Of a stretch of DNA of 64,000 bases, positions 27,401-34,661 are shown one piece after another. This stretch comes from Frateuria hangzhouensis (lineage in GTDB: Bacteria > Pseudomonadota > Gammaproteobacteria > Xanthomonadales > Rhodanobacteraceae), in contig NZ_JAPMIU010000002.1 of NCBI RefSeq assembly GCF_026410505.1, positions 363,006-427,005 on the forward strand, in the 5' to 3' direction. The notes beneath the pieces were generated by a model. It made no database searches and was not told where the DNA came from. It saw only the letters and a program-made list of their open reading frames with translations. The stretch's first letter is position 1, and every line of letters begins with the position of its first letter. Both the position numbers and the translations under genes were made by a program.

Positions 27401-27487
27401 CGCCGGTGGCGCGCCGAAAGCGGCAAGCGCGAGCCCGAGCGCCGTACCGAGTACGGTCCTGCGCATGTTCCAAACCTTGCTGGTCAT
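24437..27487 (-). CDS. TonB-dependent receptor, Oar-like with N-terminal carboxypeptidase-regulatory domain
   Basis: Outer-membrane active transporter, 1016 residues. Signal peptide (about 1-34, ending PPAHA), a CarboxypepD_reg-like beta domain (about 36-110, GSVTGHTEAGAVVTVNNPATG), plug domain (about 120-240) and a 22-strand barrel ending in a C-terminal aromatic (TQLTVSVDF). This Oar/OmpA-related type is common in Lysobacterales and Myxobacteria for import of peptides or large oligomers. ATG 27487 follows GGGGAG. It is 47 bases downstream of the transglutaminase gene and likely co-transcribed from the divergent promoter near 29.1 kb. Muropeptide import is inferred from context only. Confidence 0.88.
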   Translation of the reverse strand: MTSKVWNMRRTVLGTALGLALAAFGAPPAHAANNDGSVTGHTEAGAVVTVNNPATGFTRTITADGEGNYRFPFLPVGQYTISASSGGQQVGPTRNVTVALGTTTTVDLGAVDATSLATINVTSSVLPVIDVSSTESATIVSRADLVRLPVDQNVSSVALLAPGVVKGDAGFGGISFGGSSIAENAFYVNGLNVTDFYNRNGFSEAPFAFYDQFQVKTGGYSVEFGRTTGGVVNAVARSGTNQFQGGATITMEPGAWHAAGHDYYFDGERYYTSSRDQDSLIKTNVWASGPIVKDKLFFFAMYEARGASPHNTDNVGTTMTDHSANEGFWGATIDWNVTDNNTLSLMAFSDKNKDVGDVYSYNYDTDTRGDKTNEVYTDTGGKNWALTWTSYLTNDLSMKLMYGRNQRQADVSSQRDEECNRVAVEAGVPLPAGDLPLGCTSSSQVASREDIRKQYRADFNWTLGDHLLRFGYDHEVDTSDYGRRYPGPGGYYYNVNTAPTGGQVGSADGGGRVPVGDEAWVRVRRYEIGGTFETKNAAWYIEDNWQVTPNLVLNGGLRNDSFDNQDSAGNSYIKIDRQIAPRLGFSWDMKGDGTTKLFGNLGRYYLPVANVINIKQAGGLLDERSSHRFLGWETREINGFEYAMPIVGDALPGSHTDTSQGDGTVGDLRAEVDHDMDPVYQDEAIIGFQQMIDNSWSWGVSGTYRRLHNAIDDMEISATAQCGEDGYIGWVMANPGQKVTVWGDTNCDGESDGYLTVDTSKEGWAMYQQEGTYVDEDGETQPNMVYIGQRGWVKPKRTYTAVEFQLDRAWDEKWAFNASYTMAWNRGNAEGPVNSDTNFDDTGRTENYDDPWVNFGGNGFLPNDRRHQLKLRGTYAITPHWQIGGNADIHSGGPITGFGVGNPFDASNYHSYYICVENCESDNSAERVYQHSSRGDYGRLPWTYTFDASLSYILPFEGGGNLRVKLAVYNLLNQQRKVQVDQDLQSAISNETDATFGLPIGFQAPRFTQLTVSVDF

Positions 27488-27534
27488 GTCCCCTAACTCC
27501 CCTCGACGCCCGGTCGATGTCTGTGAACTGTTGG

Positions 27535-29040
27535 TTACTTGTCGTTGCGTCCGTGCAGGAATTGCCAGTCGAAGTCGTAGTCCCACTGGTCGAAATACAG
27601 ATTGCCGCCGCGCCACTCGACCTCGCCGCGCTGCGAGTCCACCGTCTCGGAGCGCGGGTATTGCTTGGCCGGTACGAACGGACGGCTGTAGTCGTCGTTG
27701 AAGGCGATGCGGTAGGCGTCCAGGCCGCCCAGGTAGAACCATTGCAGGCGCGGATCGTCGCCGGCCGTAGGTTCGAGCTGGCCGAAGGTGACGTCCACCG
27801 GCATCCAGCCGTAGGGCGCCAGGTACAGCTGGCCCCAGTCGTGGATGTTGTTGTACTTGCCCTCGGAGAACATCCAGCCGGATTGCCAGCGGGCCGGGAT
27901 GCCGTTCAGGCGCAACAAGGTGAGCAGCAGCAGGGTCTGCTCGCCGCAGTCGCCGTGGCCGGCGTGCAGGGTGTAGTCACTGATGTTGCTGATGGTCGAG
28001 TATTCGCGCGCGCCGGCCCACGGGATGCGGTCGACGGCGATGAACAGCTTCTGCGCGATGCGGTAGGGATTCTTCTCGTCGCCGACCACCTTGCGCGAGA
28101 ACGCGCGCAGGTCGTCGGTGAAGACGATGTGCGGTGCGCGCTCGCTCACGAAGGGCGCAAGCTCGGGTGTGATGGTCGCCGGCACTACCTTGTCCGGGTC
28201 GACCGGGTGGTACTGCGCGCGCAGGGTCAGTTCATAGGTGAGCTTGAAGACGGTCGGCTGGCCGGCCGTGGCAGGCGCCTCCATATAGGCGGTGCGCTGC
28301 AGCGTGTCCGTCGGCGCGACGCGGGCGCCGGCGGGCGTGCTGGCGACCAGGCGGATGTCGTCCTGCTGGCCGGGGATGGCGCGCGGGTAGGGGATCCAGG
28401 CCTTGAGGGTTTCGCCGGACGGCACCGCGTCCGGGTTCACTGTCACCGTCTGGGTGACCCGCACGCGCATCGGCAGCACGCCGGTCTGGCCGCTGGCGAG
28501 CGCCTCGCGCAGCGCGGCGCGGTGGTGGTCGTTGAGCGTCTCGTTGGGGCCGTCGGTGATCGGCGCCTGCACCGCGCGACGCGCGCGCGCCTCGGCGCTG
28601 AGACGATAGAGGTTGGACGGCGCGCGGTTGAAATACAGCGTGCGACCGTCGATCACCATGTGTTCGAGTAGCCCGGCCTGGTCCCAGCGTGCGAATTCGG
28701 CGTCGGTGAGGTCGGGGATCTGCTTGCGGATGCGCGCCTTGGCTTCGGTGGCGGTGAGCGTGAAGTCGAGCAGGATGCGATGCATGCGCTCGCGCTGGAA
28801 CTGCAACGCTTCGCGCGCTTCAGGCGTGAGGCCGGGCTGGGCCAGCGCGTTGGCGATGGCGGCACGGGCGGCGTCGAAATGGCCGTGGTCGATCTGCGCC
28901 ACGATCGCCGGCGGACCGGGCGGCGGCAGGCTGGCCAGCGCCGGTGTCGCGCAACAGACAAGGGCTGCCAGCATGGCGCCCGCCAGCGCGCGCCGGCGCG
29001 CCGGTTCGTGTTTGCGTTGCTTCGCTGGCACCCTCGTCAT
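27535..29040 (-). CDS. Exported transglutaminase-like cysteine protease
   Basis: 501 residues with an exported N terminus (Arg-rich, then LAGAMLAALVCCATPALA). A long N-terminal region (about 40-300) precedes a transglutaminase-core domain with triad C365 (GHGDCGEQTLL), H400 (NNIHDWGQLY) and D416 (MPVDVTFG). Bacterial members are mostly proteases or amidases acting on peptide or isopeptide bonds. As the first gene of the leftward block, upstream of the TonB receptor, it may trim peptides before or after uptake; this is inference. Start ATG 29040 is chosen for the signal peptide; upstream in-frame codons exist. Confidence 0.8.
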   Translation of the reverse strand: MTRVPAKQRKHEPARRRALAGAMLAALVCCATPALASLPPPGPPAIVAQIDHGHFDAARAAIANALAQPGLTPEAREALQFQRERMHRILLDFTLTATEAKARIRKQIPDLTDAEFARWDQAGLLEHMVIDGRTLYFNRAPSNLYRLSAEARARRAVQAPITDGPNETLNDHHRAALREALASGQTGVLPMRVRVTQTVTVNPDAVPSGETLKAWIPYPRAIPGQQDDIRLVASTPAGARVAPTDTLQRTAYMEAPATAGQPTVFKLTYELTLRAQYHPVDPDKVVPATITPELAPFVSERAPHIVFTDDLRAFSRKVVGDEKNPYRIAQKLFIAVDRIPWAGAREYSTISNISDYTLHAGHGDCGEQTLLLLTLLRLNGIPARWQSGWMFSEGKYNNIHDWGQLYLAPYGWMPVDVTFGQLEPTAGDDPRLQWFYLGGLDAYRIAFNDDYSRPFVPAKQYPRSETVDSQRGEVEWRGGNLYFDQWDYDFDWQFLHGRNDK

Positions 29041-29075
29041 TGCGCGAACGCCCCCGCCAGTTGGCATCAAGGGCT

Positions 29076-29104
29076 TGTGTAACACGCTTGCAAAAGGTGG
29101 TCAA
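29076..29104 (-). promoter_or_regulatory. Putative sigma70 promoter for the leftward block
   Basis: On the minus strand TTGACC (29104-29099), 17-bp spacer, TACACA (29081-29076). Good -35, weak -10. The predicted transcript starts about 30 bases before the transglutaminase ATG. Confidence 0.4.
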
Positions 29105-29115
29105 TAATTTATGCT
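29088..29115 (+). promoter_or_regulatory. Putative sigma70 promoter for the rightward block
   Basis: TTGCAA (29088-29093), 16-bp spacer, TATGCT (29110-29115), in an AT-rich patch unusual for this window. It overlaps the opposing promoter, so the two blocks may be reciprocally controlled. Confidence 0.5.
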
Positions 29116-29130
29116 TCGATTCAACGTATG

Positions 29131-29147
29131 AGGAATGGCATATTCCT
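29131..29147. promoter_or_regulatory. Candidate operator palindrome in the divergent region
   Basis: AGGAAT-GGCAT-ATTCCT: perfect 6-bp arms, just downstream of the predicted rightward transcription start. A plausible site for the RpiR/MurR-type regulator encoded in the rightward operon, but no second copy was confirmed. Confidence 0.35.
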
Positions 29148-29171
29148 GACGCGACGCACGAGGGGTAGCGC

Positions 29172-30323
29172 GTGATCCACACGGTATGGCCGTATCTGGC
29201 CGTGATGTTGCTGGCCGCCGGATTGTTCCCGGCGCTGGAGCGGCGGTTCGGCTGGCGCGTGTTCAACGTGTTGCCGCCGATCGTCTTCACCTACCTGCTG
29301 GTGACCGCGCTGGCGGTTTCGGGCCTGTGGCAGGTGAACGAGGAGATCCGCACTGCGCAGTCGGTGCTGGTGTCGCACATGGTGCCGGCGTTGCTGTTCC
29401 TGCTGATGATCAATTGCGACCTGCGCGCGATCTTCGCGCTGGGGCCGCGCGTGCTGGGCGTGTTCGCATGCACCTCGGTCAGCCTGTTCATCGCCTTCAT
29501 CGCCACTTTCCTGATCTATCACCGCTGGCTGCCGGGCGACGATTGGCATCCGCTGGCCGCGCTGTCGGGCAGTTGGGTGGGTGGGACCGCCAACATGATC
29601 GCGGTCAAGCAGGCGATCGCCATGTCCGACCAGCACCTGGCGATGAGCCTGCTCACCGACGCCCTTTGCTATTCCATGTGGGTGGCGGTGTTGTTCGCGG
29701 TGGCGCGGCTGGCGCCGGCGTTCAACCGCTGGACGCGGGCGAAATCCAGTGGCGATCTGCAGGTGGTCGAACCGCCGAGCGCCGGACCGACGACCACCGA
29801 CAGCGTGCTGCTGTGGCTGGGCATGGCGCTGGGCGTGGCGGCGATCGCCGCGGTGGTGGCGACCTATTTGCCGACCTCGACGATGATCAGCGCCACCACC
29901 TGGACCATCCTGCTCGCCACCGGTGCGGGCCTGGTGGTGGCGCACACGCCGCTGGCGCGCTACCCGGGCGCCGGCACCATTTCCAGCGCGTTGCTGCTGG
30001 GCGTAGTGGCGGTGCTTGCTTCGCAGAGCAACTTCCACGGCATCGCCGCCGCGCCGCTCTACCTGCTTTGCGGCGCCACCGTCATCAGCCTGCACGCGGT
30101 GCTGCTGGTGGGCTTTGCCAAGCTGTTCCGCTTCGACCTGTTCCTGTGCGGCATTGCCTCGCTGGCGCACATCGGCGGCGTGGCGGCCACGCCGATCCTG
30201 GCGGCGAGCTATTCGCGCGCGCTGGTGCCGGTGGGCATCCTGCTCGCGCTGCTGGGTTACATACTGGGCACCGGCTTCGGCCTGCTGGTGGCGTCGATCA
30301 TGTCGGCGCTGGCCGGGGCATAG
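29172..30323 (+). CDS. DUF819 family membrane transporter
   Basis: Integral inner-membrane protein of 383 residues with about ten hydrophobic segments; DUF819 (YjcL-like) signatures include SGSWVGGTANMIAVKQA and the C-terminal IASLAHIGGVAATPILAASY, with paired GG motifs in two halves as in glutamate/anion carriers. Start is GTG 29172 after AGGGG. Transport function is not experimentally assigned for most of the family; with a YkfC-like peptidase and an epimerase immediately downstream, dipeptide (L-Ala-D-Glu or similar) uptake is a reasonable inference. First gene of the rightward operon. Confidence 0.8.
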   Translation: MIHTVWPYLAVMLLAAGLFPALERRFGWRVFNVLPPIVFTYLLVTALAVSGLWQVNEEIRTAQSVLVSHMVPALLFLLMINCDLRAIFALGPRVLGVFACTSVSLFIAFIATFLIYHRWLPGDDWHPLAALSGSWVGGTANMIAVKQAIAMSDQHLAMSLLTDALCYSMWVAVLFAVARLAPAFNRWTRAKSSGDLQVVEPPSAGPTTTDSVLLWLGMALGVAAIAAVVATYLPTSTMISATTWTILLATGAGLVVAHTPLARYPGAGTISSALLLGVVAVLASQSNFHGIAAAPLYLLCGATVISLHAVLLVGFAKLFRFDLFLCGIASLAHIGGVAATPILAASYSRALVPVGILLALLGYILGTGFGLLVASIMSALAGA

Positions 30324-30342
30324 CGCCATGAGGACCACGATC

Positions 30343-31743
30343 ATGCGAACTTCCCTCACTTCGATGCTGCTGGCGCTGGCGCTGGCGGCGACGCCCTTGC
30401 ATGCGCGCGAGCAGGTCTCGACGCTGCCCATTCCGCCCTCGGGTGTATTGGGCGTGGGCGATGCGCAGTTGACGCCGCAGTTCTGGATCGGACTGCAGGC
30501 GCAACCGGACAAGGCAATCATGAGCCGCGCGCAGATCGACGCGCAGAACGCGGCGCTGTTCGCCCGCGACAAGTCCATGCACGAGCTGCGCAAGCTGCCG
30601 GCCACGCTGAGCGGGAGCCAGGTGCGCGGCTGGATCGGGGATCTGGCCGATCCGCCGACCAGGCCGCTGTACGACGTCGAGGGCAAGCCGGTGCCGGCCG
30701 CCACGCTCCAGGGCATCACCCAGGCGCGCGCGCTCGATGCGGTCCCCGCCAGCCAGAAGACCCGCTACGGCATGGTGGTACGCCGCGCCGCGCTGCGCAC
30801 CTTCCCGACCACGCTGCGCGTCTTCCGCGAGCCGGGCGATACCGACATCGACCGTTTCCAGGAAACCGCCGAGTTCCCCGGCACGCCGGTGGTGATCGCC
30901 CACGCCACCCGCGACGGCCGCTGGCTGTTCGTGGTCAGCCCGCGCTATGCCGCCTGGACCGAAGCGAAGAACATCGCCGAGGGCAGCAAGGAGGCGGTGT
31001 TCGCCTACGTCGACAAGACGCCGTATCGCATCGTTACGGGCGCGAAGGTCCATACCGTGTTCACCCGCGAGGCGCCGGCGGTCTCGCAGGTCGAGCTGGA
31101 CATGGGCACGCGGGTACCGGTGCTAACCGACCTGCCGCCGGATCAGCCGGTCAACGGCCAGACCCCCTACGCCACCCACGTGGTCGAGTTGCCGGTGCGC
31201 AAGGCCGATGGGTCGCTGGCGTTCAGCCCCGCGCTGATCCAGAAGAACGCCGACACCGCCGGCGACTACCTGCCGCTCACGCCGCGCAACCTGATCACCC
31301 AGGCGTTCAAGTTCCTGGGCGAGCGCTACGGCTGGGGCCATGCCTACGACGGCCGCGACTGTTCGGGCTTCGTCTCCGACGTCTACCGTTCGCTGGGCGT
31401 GCAGATGCCGCGCAACACCTCCAGCCAGGGCGTGAGCCCGGCGTTCGCCAAGCAGGCCTTCACCAAGGCCAGCTCGCACGAGGAACGCCTGCGCGCGGCG
31501 AAGAACCTCAAGCTCGGCGACCTGATCTACATCCCCGGACACGTGATGATGTCGCTGGGGCAGTGGCAGGGGCAGCCGTGGGTGATCCATGACGTCGGCG
31601 GCATGCGCTATCGCAAGGCGGATGGTTCGACCGCGCACGTCAAGCTGAACGCTGTTTCGGTGACGCCGCTGCTGCCGATGCTCTACGGCTCCGATTCCAC
31701 CTTCATCGATCGCATGACCAGCATCGTGCGCATGCGGCCCTGA
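30343..31743 (+). CDS. NlpC/P60 (C40) peptidase with SH3 domains, YkfC-like
   Basis: 466 residues with signal peptide (about 1-21, ending PLHA). Architecture: N-terminal helical NlpC/P60 stabilising region (about 35-130), two SH3b-like domains (about 140-295) and catalytic NlpC/P60 domain (about 315-440) with C340 (GRDCSGFVSDVYRSLG), H400 (IPGHVMMSLG) and H416. The same layout occurs in Bacillus YkfC, a gamma-D-glutamyl-L-diamino-acid endopeptidase that cuts L-Ala-gamma-D-Glu from DAP in murein peptides. ATG 30343 follows AGGACCACG; ATG 30328 is an alternative. It precedes the epimerase gene exactly as ykfC pairs with ykfB in Bacillus. Confidence 0.88.
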   Translation: MRTSLTSMLLALALAATPLHAREQVSTLPIPPSGVLGVGDAQLTPQFWIGLQAQPDKAIMSRAQIDAQNAALFARDKSMHELRKLPATLSGSQVRGWIGDLADPPTRPLYDVEGKPVPAATLQGITQARALDAVPASQKTRYGMVVRRAALRTFPTTLRVFREPGDTDIDRFQETAEFPGTPVVIAHATRDGRWLFVVSPRYAAWTEAKNIAEGSKEAVFAYVDKTPYRIVTGAKVHTVFTREAPAVSQVELDMGTRVPVLTDLPPDQPVNGQTPYATHVVELPVRKADGSLAFSPALIQKNADTAGDYLPLTPRNLITQAFKFLGERYGWGHAYDGRDCSGFVSDVYRSLGVQMPRNTSSQGVSPAFAKQAFTKASSHEERLRAAKNLKLGDLIYIPGHVMMSLGQWQGQPWVIHDVGGMRYRKADGSTAHVKLNAVSVTPLLPMLYGSDSTFIDRMTSIVRMRP

Positions 31744-31745
31744 GC

Positions 31746-31820
31746 GGTCCGTAGGGTGGGCTTCAGCCCACCAGACGTTCCGGCGAAAGGGCCGGTGGGC
31801 TGAAGCCCACCCTACGGACC
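31746..31820. repeat. GTAG REP pair
   Basis: Perfectly inverted 27-base units GGTCCGTAGGGTGGGCTTCA... at 31746-31772 and 31794-31820. Each has the GTAG head followed by the GGTGGGCTTCAGCCCACC palindrome. It lies between the peptidase and epimerase genes inside the operon, and could modulate their relative mRNA stability. Confidence 0.9.
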
Positions 31821-31839
31821 ATAGAAGACCCAAGAAACC

Positions 31840-32937
31840 ATGAAGATCACAGACATCCAGTTCGGCATGTTGCGGGTGCCCTTGAAGACACCCTTCAAGA
31901 CCGCGTTGCGCACCGTCAACCAGGTCGAGGACATCGTGGTCATGGTGCACACCGACACCGGCCAGGTCGGCTACGGCGAGGCGCCGGCCACCGCGGTGAT
32001 CACCGGCGACACGCACGGCTCGATCGTCGATGCGATCCGCCACTACATCTCGCCGCGCCTGATCGGGCAGGACGTGGCCAACATCAACCGCATCGCGCAT
32101 CTGATCCAGGGCTCGATGGAGAAGAACTCCAGCGCCAAGGCCGCGGTGGAGATCGCGATCCATGATCTGTGGGGCCAGCTTTACGGTGCGCCGCTATACA
32201 AGTTGCTCGGCGGCGGCGACCCGGTGATCACCACCGACATCACCATCAGCGTGGACTACATCGACAAGATGGTGGCCGACTCGGTGGCCGCGGTGGAACG
32301 CGGCTTCGAGTCGCTCAAGATCAAGGTCGGCAAGGACATCGGCGTCGACATCGAGCGGGTCAAGGCGATCTACGCGGCGGTCGAAGGCCGCGCGCTGCTG
32401 CGGCTGGACGCCAACCAGGGCTGGACCGCCAAACAGGCGGTGTATGCACTGCAGACGCTGGAGGAGGCCGGCATCAAGCTGGAACTGGTCGAGCAGCCGG
32501 TCAAGGCGCGCGACCTGGAGGGCATGCGCTACGTCACCGAGCGCGTGCACACGCCGGTGATGGCCGACGAGAGCGTGTTCGGCCCGATGGAGGTGATCGA
32601 GCTGATCCGCATGCGCGCGGCCGACATCATCAACATCAAGCTGATGAAGACCGGCGGCATCTCCAATGCCATCAAGATCGCCGACATCGCCCAGCTGCAC
32701 GGCATCGACTGCATGATCGGCTGCATGCTGGAAACGTCCATCAGCGTCGCGGCGGCCGTGCACGTGGCGGTGGCGCGCGCCGATGCGATCAGCAAGGTCG
32801 ACCTGGACGGCCCCTCGCTGGCGCAGTTCAACCCGGTCGACGGTGGGGTAATCTTCAACGAATCGGAAATCTCCGTGACCGACGCCCCGGGCCTCGGCAT
32901 TCGCGAGATCAGGGGCCTGGAGAGGATCGACGACTGA
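31840..32937 (+). CDS. ykfB: L-Ala-D/L-Glu epimerase (enolase superfamily)
   Basis: Cytosolic enzyme converting L-Ala-D-Glu to L-Ala-L-Glu so ordinary peptidases can use it. 365 residues. Enolase-superfamily residues: catalytic K160/K162 (LKIKVG), metal ligands D190, E218 and D243 (RLDANQGW, LVEQPV, MADESV), and second base K267/K270 (INIKLMKTGG). The DxD motif characteristic of dipeptide epimerases is present as D321-L-D323, at the same positions I recall for Bacillus YkfB. N terminus PLKTPFKTALRTV also matches YkfB. Its stop overlaps the next gene by one base (TGATG). Confidence 0.92.
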   Translation: MKITDIQFGMLRVPLKTPFKTALRTVNQVEDIVVMVHTDTGQVGYGEAPATAVITGDTHGSIVDAIRHYISPRLIGQDVANINRIAHLIQGSMEKNSSAKAAVEIAIHDLWGQLYGAPLYKLLGGGDPVITTDITISVDYIDKMVADSVAAVERGFESLKIKVGKDIGVDIERVKAIYAAVEGRALLRLDANQGWTAKQAVYALQTLEEAGIKLELVEQPVKARDLEGMRYVTERVHTPVMADESVFGPMEVIELIRMRAADIINIKLMKTGGISNAIKIADIAQLHGIDCMIGCMLETSISVAAAVHVAVARADAISKVDLDGPSLAQFNPVDGGVIFNESEISVTDAPGLGIREIRGLERIDD

Positions 32938-33788
32938 TGTCGCCGCTGGTCAAAATCCGCTCGGAACGCGACCAGATGTCGGCGGTGGAGCGGCGCGTGG
33001 CCGACTTCATCCTGGAAAACGCGCACCTGCTGCGCGACTACTCCTCGCAGCAACTGGCCAATGCGCTGGGCATCAGCCAGTCCAGCGTGGTCAAGTTCAC
33101 CCAGAAGCTGGGCTTCAAGGGCTATCCCGACCTCAAGTACTCGGTCAGCGAGGCGATCGCGCGTGCCGACAACGGCGACGCGCCGGCGCTGACGCGCTCG
33201 GGCGAGGGCGAGGAAGAAGGCCCCGGCGCGCTGTGGCGACGCAAGTCCGAGGCGGAGGAGGCGACCCGGCTGATCAACCCGCCGGAAATCATCCACTCGA
33301 TCGCCGCGGCCATCGAACAGGCCGGGCGCGCCGGCAAGGTGTTCATCATCGGCCTGGGTGAGGACGACATCTACGCGCGCAACTTCGCGCTGCGGTTGTC
33401 GCTGCTGGGCATCCTCACCGTGCACAACTTCGACACCGCCCGGATGACCGCCAACGTCTCGGTGGCGGGCGCGGGCGACGTGCTGCTGGTGTTCTCCGAG
33501 CACGGCAACCACCCGGCGCTGTGCAAGATCGCGCGCTACTTCCGCGAGCGGCGCGGGCAGGTGATCAGCGTCACCCGGCACACCGCCAATCCGCTGCGCA
33601 CGCTGGCCGACATCGCGCTGCTGGTCAGCGCCCACGATGAGCGGCCCTATATCCAGCCGCTGCTGTACCAGTCCGCGCTGCAGCACCTGCTCGACTGCGC
33701 CTTCGTGCTGTTGTGCGAAAGCCACGACGACCGCCACGCGCAGCTGCTGGCCAACCTGGATCGCATCCAGTTGATGCTGGAGCCGTAA
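32937..33788 (+). CDS. RpiR/MurR-family transcriptional regulator
   Basis: 283 residues: N-terminal RpiR-type helix-turn-helix (about 1-77, LANALGISQSSVVKFTQKLGFKGYPDLK written in parts) and a C-terminal SIS sugar-phosphate-binding domain (about 118-260, with VFIIGLGEDD). A charged linker separates them. RpiR-family proteins sense phosphosugars; MurR in E. coli senses MurNAc-6-P. Here the gene is translationally coupled to the epimerase, so it likely controls this island, perhaps responding to a murein-derived ligand, although no MurNAc pathway genes are visible nearby. Confidence 0.88.
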   Translation: MSPLVKIRSERDQMSAVERRVADFILENAHLLRDYSSQQLANALGISQSSVVKFTQKLGFKGYPDLKYSVSEAIARADNGDAPALTRSGEGEEEGPGALWRRKSEAEEATRLINPPEIIHSIAAAIEQAGRAGKVFIIGLGEDDIYARNFALRLSLLGILTVHNFDTARMTANVSVAGAGDVLLVFSEHGNHPALCKIARYFRERRGQVISVTRHTANPLRTLADIALLVSAHDERPYIQPLLYQSALQHLLDCAFVLLCESHDDRHAQLLANLDRIQLMLEP

Positions 33789-33802
33789 TGCGCGGATGGT
33801 CC

Positions 33803-33873
33803 CGTAGGGTGGGCTTCAGCCCATCATGCCCCGCTCGCCAGATCCACCACGGTGGGCCGAAGCCCACTCTACG
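33803..33873. repeat. GTAG REP pair
   Basis: CCGTAGGGTGGGCTTCAGCCCA (33802-33823) and inverted GTGGGCCGAAGCCCACTCTACG. Same family as 31746-31820 and 55313-55380, with slight divergence. Confidence 0.85.
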
Positions 33874-33896
33874 CATCCGTTCCGCGTGAGGTTTCG

Positions 33897-34661
33897 ATGT
33901 CCATTCGCCTGCTCTTGTCGTTGATGCTCGTGTTTGCCGGCGCAGCCGCTGCCCACGCGGATGAAGCCGATGCCTGGTCCGATGCCCGCCAGATGGTCGT
34001 GGTTACCACCTCGGGCTGGGACACCAATCACGGCACCCTGCGCACCTACGAGCGCGCCCCCGATGGCTGGAAGGAAATCGGCCAGCCCGCCGCGGTCACC
34101 ATCGGCAAGGCCGGCGCCGGCTGGGGCCTCGGCCTCAACGCGCCGCGCCACGATGGCCCGGTCAAGCGCGAGGGCGACCTGCGCAGTCCGGCCGGCGTGT
34201 TCGATATCGGCGAGGCGTTCGGCTACGCCGCCAAGGCCGACACCGCCATGCCCTACCGCGCGCTGAGCGCCAGCGACTGGTGCGTCGATGTCAGTGGCTC
34301 GCCGCAGTACAACCGCATCGTCGATGCGAAGGCCGTTGGCGAGAAGACGGTCGAGGGCGCCACCGAACCGATGCGCCGCGACATCCACGTGCACGGCGAC
34401 CAGCGCTACCGCCAGGGGTTCGTGATCGAACACAACGTGCAACAGCGCGCGCAGGGCGGCAGCTGCATCTTCGCCCACCTGTGGAAGTCGCCCGCCGATC
34501 CCACCACCGGCTGCACCGCGATGGCGCCCCCGCTCATGCATCGCCTGCTCGGCTGGTTGCGGCCGGAGGACGATCCGGTGTTCGTGCTGTTGCCGCAACC
34601 GGTCTACGCCACGCTGCAGGCGTCCTGGCACCTGCCCGCGCTGGACGGGACCGCCCGATGA
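33897..34661 (+). CDS. Exported L,D-transpeptidase-fold (YkuD-like) protein
   Basis: 254 residues with signal peptide (MSIRLLLSLMLVFAGAAAAHA). The YkuD-like domain shows KREGDLRSPAGVFDIGEAFG, DIHVHGD, and the catalytic region DPTTGCTAMAPP containing the nucleophilic cysteine preceded by a conserved His earlier. This resembles the COG3786 group of L,D-peptidoglycan-associated enzymes. In the cell envelope it could act as L,D-transpeptidase or L,D-carboxypeptidase on stem peptides. ATG 33897 follows GAGG. The stop overlaps the symporter start (ATGA), so the two are co-translated. Confidence 0.8.
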   Translation: MSIRLLLSLMLVFAGAAAAHADEADAWSDARQMVVVTTSGWDTNHGTLRTYERAPDGWKEIGQPAAVTIGKAGAGWGLGLNAPRHDGPVKREGDLRSPAGVFDIGEAFGYAAKADTAMPYRALSASDWCVDVSGSPQYNRIVDAKAVGEKTVEGATEPMRRDIHVHGDQRYRQGFVIEHNVQQRAQGGSCIFAHLWKSPADPTTGCTAMAPPLMHRLLGWLRPEDDPVFVLLPQPVYATLQASWHLPALDGTAR

